From positions 1 to 64,000 of IMG/VR virus record IMGVR_UViG_3300015360_000029: a stretch of 64,000 bases of DNA, one strand, 5' to 3'. This document shows, piece by piece, positions 42,975 through 49,932 of the stretch. The translations under genes and the position numbers were made by a program. The notes under the pieces are model-generated. The model had not been told where the DNA came from and searched no databases. It saw nothing but the letters and a program-made list of their open reading frames with translations. Origin of the DNA: a virus. Every line of letters starts with the position of its first letter. Positions within the stretch are counted from its first letter, which is position 1.

Positions 42975-44854
42975 GTGATCTTCTTGGTTGTGAGACTCAT
43001 TGTCTGAGTGCGATTCAAGATTTCAAGCTGTGACGGACGATGTGCCGAACGATCATTCCTTCGATCTTGTTCAACAAAAATCCACTTGTTCTTTGCAAGA
43101 CTGAACTTGTACAATCTTGCTGCGAGCTTCAACGCAGAATCGTATTCAAGCCTGAAGAAGTTCCCATCAAGTTGGCCAGCTACATCTGGCAATTTATTGT
43201 ACCCAGTCTGATAAGGTGCGCCATCAGGTGGTAAACCATCTTCGACATATGGTCCGACACCATCGTATGAGCCAGGCTGATTGAATCGATTTGTACCTGA
43301 AGCTTGTTCACGAACGTTCGTGCCCTTCTCAGGAACAGCGATCTTCGCATCTGCTGAATTCTTTTCCGTGATAGTCAATGGCGCTGTTTGAATCTGCTCG
43401 ACACCGCTGAAGAACGAACCATCGTCAATGATGTACTTCTGTGTGTCGACAGTACCAACGATGTCTCGCGTTTCTTGCGAAGGAATCAGAAGCTGCGCCT
43501 GAAATCTATACATGATAGGGCGCCAGTTCGTGCTGAATCCTTCAGCACTCCACGAGACATCATTCACTTCGAGGAATTTACGAACTGGGCGAAGATTATG
43601 ATCGTACTGAAGTTCATTCGGGACTTCGATCACATCACCTACAACGATTGGACGTCCGAGCACTGTAACCATGAGCGCGAAACTCGTAGTGAATGTGTAT
43701 ACGTCAGCGATATTGAATCCGAACTTGCTCAAATCTGAAATCGCATCGAATGGGGTGTACGCAGCTTTCAGAGAGATCGAAGCTTTCGCGTAGTCACGAT
43801 CTCGATTCTCCATGTATAACGTGTCTTGAATGTCATCAAGTCGCGTCTGCTGAAAGTCAAAGAGTTCCAGCTTTTCGACTGTCCATGAATCATTCGTGAG
43901 AGCACCAGTGAAGCTCAATGGGACGATACGCCAGTATCGTGCTCCAGCTGAAGCTTTGATTCGAATCATAGCTGAAGTTTGCACGTTCGGCAAGTTCACA
44001 ACATCAACACGAAGCCACGATAGCTCGATCGGGACGGAAAAGAGATCGTTCGCAGCATATGGGATGCTGCCTGCCATAATCGTGAACGACCCAATTAGTG
44101 AGTTGAATCGAACACCAACAGTCGCGAGACCAAGCACTGAAGTACCACCAGGACCAGTGAACATGATGCTGAAGAGTGTTGATGACGATGCAATCGCCAT
44201 GATAGTGCCTGGCTTCGGCGAAACACCTGAATTGAAGGAACCGAACCCGCCATTCCCGACGCCTGTGAACGACACTTTCAATGGGTCAATGAAGTACCCG
44301 CCATCGGAACGATCAACACGAACTTGCAGAGCTCGTTGAGAAGCACTTGAACTCTGCTGGATTCTGAACGAAGTGATGTGCATTCTAACACCAATGTCTG
44401 GGGCATTCTCTGGTTGACCGTACGAAGTCAACCTGATACCGAAATCATACCCAAGGAATGCAGGTACTGACACGACACTCGATCCAGTTTCAGTTGAAAT
44501 CCAAGATCCCGCAAGCGAGTCGAATGCGTTCGCCGGAGTGCCTGAACCAAGGGCCTGACCATTTCCAGTCAGATCAATTAACTTCCCTTGCTCGTGAATG
44601 CCGAGGAGCTTGAAGATGTTCAGCGGTGCACCAGAGACCAGCAGGTTCTCGATCGCTACCGATTCTTGATACGACGAATCAGCGGCTGAAGTACTATCCG
44701 TAAGCGAGTATTCTGGGGTGCAGTACGCCGGTGGAACATACGGGTTCGCACCAGAACCTGGTGGCGTCGTTTGGATCGGGAGCCCAGAGCCGGGCAATGT
44801 TGGGTTATTGATAGAGCCGGCAGCGTCAGCACAATCATCAAGTGTTGTTCGCAT
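42971..44854 (-). CDS. 14: Neck protein gp14-like, enlarged (627 aa)
   Basis: The region 'VTVLGRPIVVGDVIEVPNELQYDHNLRPVRKFLEVNDVSWSAEGFSTNWRPIMYRFQAQLLIP' resembles the C-terminal part of T4 gp14 (P-x-x-x-G-D-x-I-x-V-P ... F-E-V ... Y-x-F-x-x-x-L). The position between gp13- and gp15-like genes agrees. It is more than twice T4 gp14 (256 aa). The extra N-terminal 300 residues include a carbohydrate-binding-like beta sandwich ('NAFDSLAGSWISTE...YDFGIRLTSYG...ITSFRIQQSS') and one GD-F module ('FTIMAGSIPYAANDLFSVPI', about 44000). The start overlaps the kinase-like gene (TAATG). Confidence 0.65.
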   Translation of the reverse strand: MRTTLDDCADAAGSINNPTLPGSGLPIQTTPPGSGANPYVPPAYCTPEYSLTDSTSAADSSYQESVAIENLLVSGAPLNIFKLLGIHEQGKLIDLTGNGQALGSGTPANAFDSLAGSWISTETGSSVVSVPAFLGYDFGIRLTSYGQPENAPDIGVRMHITSFRIQQSSSASQRALQVRVDRSDGGYFIDPLKVSFTGVGNGGFGSFNSGVSPKPGTIMAIASSSTLFSIMFTGPGGTSVLGLATVGVRFNSLIGSFTIMAGSIPYAANDLFSVPIELSWLRVDVVNLPNVQTSAMIRIKASAGARYWRIVPLSFTGALTNDSWTVEKLELFDFQQTRLDDIQDTLYMENRDRDYAKASISLKAAYTPFDAISDLSKFGFNIADVYTFTTSFALMVTVLGRPIVVGDVIEVPNELQYDHNLRPVRKFLEVNDVSWSAEGFSTNWRPIMYRFQAQLLIPSQETRDIVGTVDTQKYIIDDGSFFSGVEQIQTAPLTITEKNSADAKIAVPEKGTNVREQASGTNRFNQPGSYDGVGPYVEDGLPPDGAPYQTGYNKLPDVAGQLDGNFFRLEYDSALKLAARLYKFSLAKNKWIFVEQDRRNDRSAHRPSQLEILNRTQTMSLTTKKIT

Positions 44855-45471
44855 TACGAAGCCACCGGATCGGTGAACACAAGTTGAGCTCGACCTTTGT
44901 CATCTCGCATCATGACGTTCTTATCGTGCAGATCGACGCCATTCAGATTCGCAAAGTACTTCGCAACAACTCGAACATCGTCATCAGTTGTTTTGCTAGC
45001 GATGCGGCCCCAGTGCTCATCGAGCTCTTGGAAATCGGTGTAATCAATCATGTCATCGAACAGCGGATCGTCTTGTCCGCCTTGATCGAAGTACTTCGGT
45101 GGGACCGTTTTGAGAACACGTTGCACAGCAGCTTTGATTTCTTTCTTAGTGGCTGGCCGAAGCTTTTGAAAGAAGATGATGTGCGCACTCACCGTCCCGC
45201 CATCTCTTAGGAACTTATCATCAACATCGACCTTATGAATGCTGACGATCTTTGGCAGCCATTCGTTGTTCGGGTTCTTCTCACAGAACTTTGCGAACTG
45301 CATGTACTCTGGATCGTATTCAACAACCTTGACTGCGACGTTGTGGTACACTGGATGTTGGAACACCGACGCGTACACACCAGTGCCGAGCTTCTTGATG
45401 TTCAGCGATTTCACAAGCTTATCGGTGTATTGATCAAGCGTCTCTTCTTGAATGAGTTCAAATACTTTCAT
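44854..45471 (-). CDS. Protein kinase-like protein with tag-like N-terminus (205 aa)
   Basis: After 'MKVFELIQEE|TLDQ' comes a compact kinase pattern: glycine loop 'LGTGVYASVF' (about residues 28-37), ATP-binding lysine in 'VAVKVV' (about 48), the catalytic loop 'GVDLHDKNVMM' (D and N in D-L-H-D-K-N) and a DFG-like Asp in 'VFTDPVA' at the very C-terminus. At 205 aa it is smaller than usual kinases (about 260), with most of the C-lobe after the DFG missing. It may phosphorylate a protein or small molecule. It lies between gp13- and gp14-like genes. T4 also packages host-modifying enzymes such as Alt. Confidence 0.65.
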   Translation of the reverse strand: MKVFELIQEETLDQYTDKLVKSLNIKKLGTGVYASVFQHPVYHNVAVKVVEYDPEYMQFAKFCEKNPNNEWLPKIVSIHKVDVDDKFLRDGGTVSAHIIFFQKLRPATKKEIKAAVQRVLKTVPPKYFDQGGQDDPLFDDMIDYTDFQELDEHWGRIASKTTDDDVRVVAKYFANLNGVDLHDKNVMMRDDKGRAQLVFTDPVAS

Positions 45472-45760
45472 GCTCTTCTCCCCACGATGCGAAAACCATT
45501 CTGGTAAGAACCGTACAGCTCAATCTTGTACAAGCTTGTTCGCTTGATGCCATGTTCTTCTGAAAATTTCACGATGTCCTTGATCTGCTTATTCCCGTCG
45601 AGGTCTTCGATCGCTTCTCGGCACCTTTTTGCCTACGAATTTTCAGAACACTTTGATCAACGGTTGAGTAGTATTTATCTCGTCCGGCACCCATTCGATC
45701 AAATTGTTCAAGCGCCAGTTTGTGAGCTTTTGCCTTGATCGCTTCGACTCGCTTGATAAC
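45468..45760 (-). pseudogene. Frameshifted gene remnant (or -1 frameshifted gene) between gp13 and kinase
   Basis: Two adjoining frames give one natural protein if joined by a -1 shift at an A5 run (45626-45630). The first reads 'SVIKRVEAIKAKAHKLALEQFDRM...YYSTVDQSVLKIRRQK'. The second reads 'RCREAIEDLDGNKQIKDIVKFSEEHGIKRTSLYKIELYGSYQNGFRIVGRRA' and its stop overlaps the kinase start (ATGA). No ATG, GTG or TTG stands before the first frame; after a good AGGGAG site the in-phase codon is ATC (45757). It is a decaying small gene, a recoded gene, or a sequencing error. A late promoter (45671-45678) lies inside it. Confidence 0.55.
45671..45678 (-). promoter_or_regulatory. T4-type late promoter inside the gene remnant
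   Basis: Minus-strand ATAAATAC, about 200 bases upstream of the kinase-like start. It could drive the kinase, gp14, ParB-like, tag peptide, gp15 and amidoligase genes. Confidence 0.55.
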
Positions 45761-45777
45761 GCTCCCTGCTGAAACAG

Positions 45778-47664
45778 CTACCCAATCAAGAAGCTCACAT
45801 TCCCTTGGTTCACGTGTCCACCGTACTCGAAGTTCAAGATTTCTTCCTTGAGCTCAGTCATGTCTTGTCTGGCTTCCGAAACCAGAAGCTCTCCGTTCTG
45901 CGAAATCGTGCCAGCAGCACCAGGCGTACCAGAGCTAAAGCGTGATCGAATCAAACCAAGCTGCATCTTGCATTCAGCTAACGCCCAATTTTGAATGAAT
46001 TGTTTTGCCCAACGATCTACTAGAATCTCTTGTTCAGTACGCTCCATCATGCATTCAAGGATCACTTTTTCAGTTCGAGCCACTCGCCGAGTCAACAGCA
46101 ATTCGCGACTTGGTTCATCCCAGAGGAACGTCATGTCGCCTGCGAAGATTCGTTGGAACTCTTCGGAGAGCGAGCTGATCAGATGCAACGATAAGATGTC
46201 GACTGTAGCTGCAGAATAATACGAAGTCAGGATACCAGATGACCAGATCGCATCATTCCCATTCGCAGTCTCGATACCAAGAACGTTCAGCCGATGAACC
46301 TTCTGAACATCGACAATTCGATCAGTCCTGTTCGATGAAGAATTCAAGTAGTACGTTTGCTGGCCAGGCATCAAAGTGAACATCACGAACTGTTTTCTGT
46401 ACGCAGCGTCTGTCCATTGGCGATAGTTGTCGAGCGCGTTGTCGATCCCAATATTGAATTGTTCTTCCTTGAGCTCTACACAGGTCTGAGGCCACCCAAG
46501 TTGACCCTTGAGAATTTTGATCACTCGAATTCGCTCATCATACGAACCGTCGTTTCCTATGGCGATCTTGTCAGTCGTTGGGGTTCCTTGCTGGTGAGTA
46601 TTAACTTGAATCCAAGACACACCATTGAACGCACCAAGAACACGAAGTTTCGTATTGTAGAAAAGCAAACCAAGATATGGATCGATCAATGGCTCACTTT
46701 CAGTTTTCAAAGCCATTGTGAATGCTGGGATCAAACTGCTTCCAGTATTGAACAAAGAGTTGGATGCATCTGGATAAATCCAGGCGGTACCATTGTAGTA
46801 CGCAGCACGTTCTTCAGTATAATTCCAAACGAAATCACCAACACTTGCAGTATTTGGAAACGTTGTCACACCGCGAACTTCAGCAAGAGGCGTCCAAGCT
46901 GGTCCTGGAATTTTGAATTGGACATTCGTTGAATTTCCGTTCTGCCAGCGAGCCCCGTCAAATACTTTCAGTTGTGAACCATTCAAAAGATACGTTTGTC
47001 CAGAAACACCTGGGTACGCATCGCCAGTACGAATCCAATCAGAACGAGTTGAGATCCACTGTGATCCTGTCCAGTACTGAACGAAATTCAGCTGCTCGTC
47101 GAAGTACACTGTTCCGGGTGTTGGAGCAAGAGGGGCTTCTGGCAGTGAAGGAATACTTCCAGAGAATGTTGACGAATCTTTCTCGACGCGCGAGGCTTCA
47201 AGTGGGTACGATTGTACTCCAATTGGGTAGTACTGCAGGATGTTTGACGACGGGTGGATTGATGCGAAGTACAGCGTAGTACCGTCTGTATTCGTAATCG
47301 TGATCTCGAACGTTTCAGTCTTGTTCGCGACATCAATAAGTGTTGCAGCAGGCCACGGCTGATTCAAGATCTGAGAATAGAACGCAACAACGTGCGCTCC
47401 GCTCACCCCTTCTATTCGATCCGCTGGTACGTTCATGTCCGTCGATGAAGTATATTGCACCCCATCAGACGGATAGTTCACGGGCGAGATCGCCTTTTCA
47501 TTCAAGACGATTACTGCGCCATCAACAGTTCCAGCGTCAGTCGGACGAACAATCGTGAGTTTGATTGTCGTAAGTGACGGGCGAGAGATGTCGATCTTGA
47601 AGAGACGTGCTTCGACCCATAAATCGTGGGTCGAGCGAGCTGAGATGTCAGAGCTGGAAGCCAT
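45778..47664 (-). CDS. 13: Neck protein gp13-like with long N-terminal extension (628 aa)
   Basis: The C-terminal about 250 residues resemble T4 gp13 (309 aa): 'IRVIKILKGQLGWPQTCVELKEEQFNIGIDNALDNYRQWTDAAYRKQFVMFTL...TYYLN', then 'RWAKQFIQNWALAECKMQLGLIRSRF...QNGELLVSEARQDMTELKEEIL'. The N-terminal about 370 residues are an added beta-rich region with repeated Trp modules ('QLNFVQYWTGSQWISTRSDW', 'ERAAYYNGTAWIYPDASNSL', 'LRVLGAFNGVSWIQVNTHQQ'), like those of collar or whisker proteins. gp13 completes the head for tail joining. Its late promoter is at 47695-47702 and it has an AAGGA site. Confidence 0.7.
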   Translation of the reverse strand: MASSSDISARSTHDLWVEARLFKIDISRPSLTTIKLTIVRPTDAGTVDGAVIVLNEKAISPVNYPSDGVQYTSSTDMNVPADRIEGVSGAHVVAFYSQILNQPWPAATLIDVANKTETFEITITNTDGTTLYFASIHPSSNILQYYPIGVQSYPLEASRVEKDSSTFSGSIPSLPEAPLAPTPGTVYFDEQLNFVQYWTGSQWISTRSDWIRTGDAYPGVSGQTYLLNGSQLKVFDGARWQNGNSTNVQFKIPGPAWTPLAEVRGVTTFPNTASVGDFVWNYTEERAAYYNGTAWIYPDASNSLFNTGSSLIPAFTMALKTESEPLIDPYLGLLFYNTKLRVLGAFNGVSWIQVNTHQQGTPTTDKIAIGNDGSYDERIRVIKILKGQLGWPQTCVELKEEQFNIGIDNALDNYRQWTDAAYRKQFVMFTLMPGQQTYYLNSSSNRTDRIVDVQKVHRLNVLGIETANGNDAIWSSGILTSYYSAATVDILSLHLISSLSEEFQRIFAGDMTFLWDEPSRELLLTRRVARTEKVILECMMERTEQEILVDRWAKQFIQNWALAECKMQLGLIRSRFSSGTPGAAGTISQNGELLVSEARQDMTELKEEILNFEYGGHVNQGNVSFLIG

Positions 47665-47678
47665 TCGGTTCCTTCGAT

Positions 47679-47686
47679 GTAAATAC
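47679..47686 (+). promoter_or_regulatory. Plus-strand T4-type late promoter for the LysM-like gene
   Basis: GTAAATAC on the plus strand, facing the minus-strand late promoter at 47695-47702. Its predicted start (about 47691) is within 1-2 bases of the opposite start (about 47690). Confidence 0.5.
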
Positions 47687-47694
47687 CATGATCA

Positions 47695-47702
47695 GTATTT
47701 AT
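47695..47702 (-). promoter_or_regulatory. Late promoter for the gp13-like gene
   Basis: Minus-strand ATAAATAC, 31 bases upstream of the gp13-like ATG. It overlaps the plus-strand promoter region. Confidence 0.7.
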
Positions 47703-47937
47703 GCCAAAAAGAACTATGTCTTTCGTACTTCACACCTTTCGTCCTTCAGAGACAATCGATGCTGTCATTCGCCTTCTAGGTCGTCACAATCTGTCTCACG
47801 AAGAATTGATTCCACTTCGGGCGGAATTCAATCGAATGAACGATTCAACGTTGCCTAGACCTGGGATGACGATGAAAATTCCGTTACCTACGGCTTCAAA
47901 TCTGAAAACAGAATCTTCTTCAATTCCTGCCGAATGA
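47701..47937 (+). CDS. Small LysM-like protein on the opposite strand (78 aa)
   Basis: The region 'ETIDAVIRLLGRHNLSHEELIPLRAEFNRMNDSTLPRPGMTMKIPLP' has a LysM-like layout: helix, N-L-S-x-E-E-L helix, then L-x-x-G-x-x-x-K-I-P. LysM domains bind peptidoglycan, and are also used as baseplate folds (gp53). The gene fills the gap between two minus-strand operons and has a plus-strand late promoter. The start may be ATG 47716, after AAAAAGAA, since 47701 has no ribosome site. Its 3' end overlaps the converging gene by 50 bases. It is probably a real late gene. Confidence 0.5.
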   Translation: MPKRTMSFVLHTFRPSETIDAVIRLLGRHNLSHEELIPLRAEFNRMNDSTLPRPGMTMKIPLPTASNLKTESSSIPAE

Positions 47938-48232
47938 TCAACCGATTCGCATTGAACTTCGCTTGAACGGTAGTCGAAGCTTCTTGAAGCTCGTGACCAG
48001 CGAACGGTTGGTACCAAATCCTCGCCCAATCGTAACATTGCTGGTCAAGCTCGGCAGCAAAGTTCAAAATACCAACTCGAGTTGGTTCAACTGAAGCGTA
48101 CTTGAAAGACGCTTCAATGCAGTCCTTGTACAACGAAGTAGCCATCGTTGCAGGGACTGCACTTGGGTCTGCTGATGCCGAAAGCATCGAACACAGACAA
48201 ATTGCAGCAACGATTTTAGATTGAAAGCTCAT
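47888..48232 (-). CDS. Small secreted protein with signal peptide (114 aa)
   Basis: From ATG 48232 the N-terminus 'MSFQSKIVAAICLCSMLSASADPS' is a typical type I signal peptide with likely cleavage after A-S-A. The frame is open to 48265, but the longer start would put extra charged residues before the signal. The mature part has two cysteines ('YKDCIEASF', 'DQQCYDWAR') that could form a disulphide in the periplasm. It is the last gene of the photolyase operon. No family is recognised; roles in lysis control or envelope modification are possible. Confidence 0.6.
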   Translation of the reverse strand: MSFQSKIVAAICLCSMLSASADPSAVPATMATSLYKDCIEASFKYASVEPTRVGILNFAAELDQQCYDWARIWYQPFAGHELQEASTTVQAKFNANRLIIRQELKKILFSDLKP

Positions 48233-48488
48233 CAAGAATCGCTTTTCGAACTTCGTCGGCATCAAAAATTGTCCGTGGTCCCGAGTGCAAGACTATTTCG
48301 TTGTTTATCTTTTCAGTCAACGTATATCTGAACTTGTATTCTTGAATTGCAGAATCGAGTGTATCATGAACATTGGCCATATCGATCACGATCATTCCTG
48401 GAAGCTGTACGTCGTTCTCGTGAAGAATAAATCCGCGAACGGAAGCATAATCGATCCAACTGAACGTTTCGACAAGAGTTGCTTTCAC
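48216..48488 (-). CDS. Unknown small protein (90 aa)
   Basis: It starts at GTG 48488, overlapping the exonuclease stop (GTGA). The protein (MKATLVETFSWIDYASVRGF...) is mixed alpha/beta with 'LPGMIVIDMANVHDTLDSAIQEYKFRYTLTEKINNEIVLHSG'. No motif is recognised. The coupling and spacing show it belongs to the photolyase operon. Confidence 0.55.
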   Translation of the reverse strand: MKATLVETFSWIDYASVRGFILHENDVQLPGMIVIDMANVHDTLDSAIQEYKFRYTLTEKINNEIVLHSGPRTIFDADEVRKAILDELSI

Positions 48489-49066
48489 GACAGCACCTTC
48501 ATCACGATCTTGGCGATGTTCGCTGCGTCATCCGCGCCGTTATGATGACGACCATCGAGCGTCAGACCGTAGAACTTCAGAGCGCGTTCCATTCCAATCT
48601 CTTTCGCGAGTCCTTCTTTCAGCGCCATCAACGTCTTCACGTTGAAGTGAGCACGCATTCGGTCGAAGATGTTCTGATGACGTTGAATGCCGTACAGCTC
48701 GTACAGACCTCCACGCTCACCTTCGCGTGAGCTCAACTTCACTCGGTCGTATTCACCGAAGCTGAACCAAACGTTGTCTTTCGTGATCTCGTAATCTTTC
48801 TCGATCTGCTCGATTGTGGACAGAATGTCGGCGCCTTCGTCGACTGCTTCTTGCGTCCAACCAGTGAGCTGCGTGCAAAATGGCGAGACCTTTGTTCGGC
48901 TCGGTTTCACTACGTACGACGAAACGTCTTGAACACCCTTGATCTTGTCAAGAACACAGATGCCGATCTCGATGATCTCGTTCGGCATTGAACCTTGTTC
49001 TTCGCGAGTCTCCCAGCACGTAGCTTCAAGATCAACGATGAAAACCCTGTCAAGTGCGGCTCCCAT
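48485..49066 (-). CDS. DEDDh-type 3'-5' exonuclease (ERI1/KapD-like, 193 aa)
   Basis: The ATG at 49066 overlaps the preceding stop (TGATG). The exonuclease motifs are 'FIVDLEATCW' (Asp and Glu), 'NEIIEIG', 'WFSFGEYDRVKL' and 'GRHHNGADDAANIAKI' (His and last Asp). These place it in the DEDDh superfamily, closest in layout to ERI1/KapD-type 3'-5' exonucleases that trim RNA or DNA. It may degrade host RNA or process DNA ends during repair, given the photolyase-like gene in the same operon. The length of 193 aa fits a single catalytic domain. Confidence 0.8.
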   Translation of the reverse strand: MGAALDRVFIVDLEATCWETREEQGSMPNEIIEIGICVLDKIKGVQDVSSYVVKPSRTKVSPFCTQLTGWTQEAVDEGADILSTIEQIEKDYEITKDNVWFSFGEYDRVKLSSREGERGGLYELYGIQRHQNIFDRMRAHFNVKTLMALKEGLAKEIGMERALKFYGLTLDGRHHNGADDAANIAKIVMKVLS

Positions 49067-49314
49067 CAATCATTCCCCAGCACAGATGGTACAGTTGACT
49101 TTTGGCTTTCCATGTATTCTTCGATGCAGTTCTTCTCGATGTTCAGCTGAAGTTGCTCAGCGATCATAGCGTGCATCACAACTGAATGTTGAGCTGCGTA
49201 CTGTGGGCGCGTTTGATATCGCGATTGACGAAGGGTCAATTCGTTGATCATTCTGCCAAGCAGGAAGATCCGAGCTTCAAGCCAGCTCAGTCGTTCGTTC
49301 GAAATTGGATACAT
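49066..49314 (-). CDS. Small unknown helical protein (82 aa)
   Basis: From ATG 49314 with an AAGGA site, it encodes MYPISNERLSWLEARIFLLG followed by charged helices ('RMINELTLRQSRYQ...MIAEQLQLNIEKNCIEEYME'). A longer open frame reaching 49476 lies inside the upstream gene and is probably not used. It overlaps the gene before (by 38 bases) and the exonuclease after. Function unknown. Confidence 0.55.
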   Translation of the reverse strand: MYPISNERLSWLEARIFLLGRMINELTLRQSRYQTRPQYAAQHSVVMHAMIAEQLQLNIEKNCIEEYMESQKSTVPSVLGND

Positions 49315-49930
49315 GAAAGTCCTTCGTGCCGGCTTTGAACCAGCTTGGGGTTGTGCGGTTGGTCCAGCGAGCAAACGGTGCTTTCGCGCCAATGTAATAA
49401 TTTTGGTAAGCCAGGACTGGATCATCTTGAACCTTGAATTCGTCACCCATCGCTTGTGGCCACGGAGTGAGGTCACCAGCCGGTATGTTCTTTGGTGGCG
49501 AACTCAAGAAGTCTTTTGTGTCCGTCCACGTCTTGTGTATCTTACCATACCTGTGAGTGAACTCGGCAGCTGTTTCTTGGAGGAGCTTAAACAGCCAAAG
49601 ATAGTTCGAATCCGATTCACGACACCAGATCGCGCACGGATGATTCTGATGCGAGAGGTTGTAGCAAATCGGATCGACGATGTAGTGCTTCTCGACCGTG
49701 GTGCCGGTGAACGGGTTCAGACGCGATTCGAAGATCGTGACTTCTTTACCGAGGAGCTGAATCTTTTGCTTCTTGCCTGATGGCAGAATCTCGACGACTT
49801 GCCGACCGTCGCGGATGCGATGAGCTGTTGAAAGAAGCTGCGCGTACTCGATGATCATCTTGACGACGTGCTTGTCAAGATGCATTTGAGCTGCAATCTT
49901 CGGGTCTTCGTTCAGAACAAAGATGTTCAT
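49277..49930 (-). CDS. Conserved phage protein of unknown function in photolyase operon (217 aa)
   Basis: It starts MNIFVLNEDPKIAAQMHLDK; the signature 'DPKIAAQMHLDKHVVKMIIEYAQLLSTAHR', 'NPFTGTTVEKHYIVDPICYNLSHQNHPCAIWCRES', 'KNIPAGDLTPWPQAMGDEF' and 'AYQNYYIGAKAPFARWTNRTTPSWF' belongs to a family widespread in large phages that, as I recall, has no proven function. Conserved His, Cys and Trp residues suggest an enzyme. It follows the photolyase-like gene with a 2-base gap, so a role in DNA damage handling is possible but unproven. Confidence 0.6.
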   Translation of the reverse strand: MNIFVLNEDPKIAAQMHLDKHVVKMIIEYAQLLSTAHRIRDGRQVVEILPSGKKQKIQLLGKEVTIFESRLNPFTGTTVEKHYIVDPICYNLSHQNHPCAIWCRESDSNYLWLFKLLQETAAEFTHRYGKIHKTWTDTKDFLSSPPKNIPAGDLTPWPQAMGDEFKVQDDPVLAYQNYYIGAKAPFARWTNRTTPSWFKAGTKDFHVSNFERTTELA

Positions 49931-49932
49931 GA

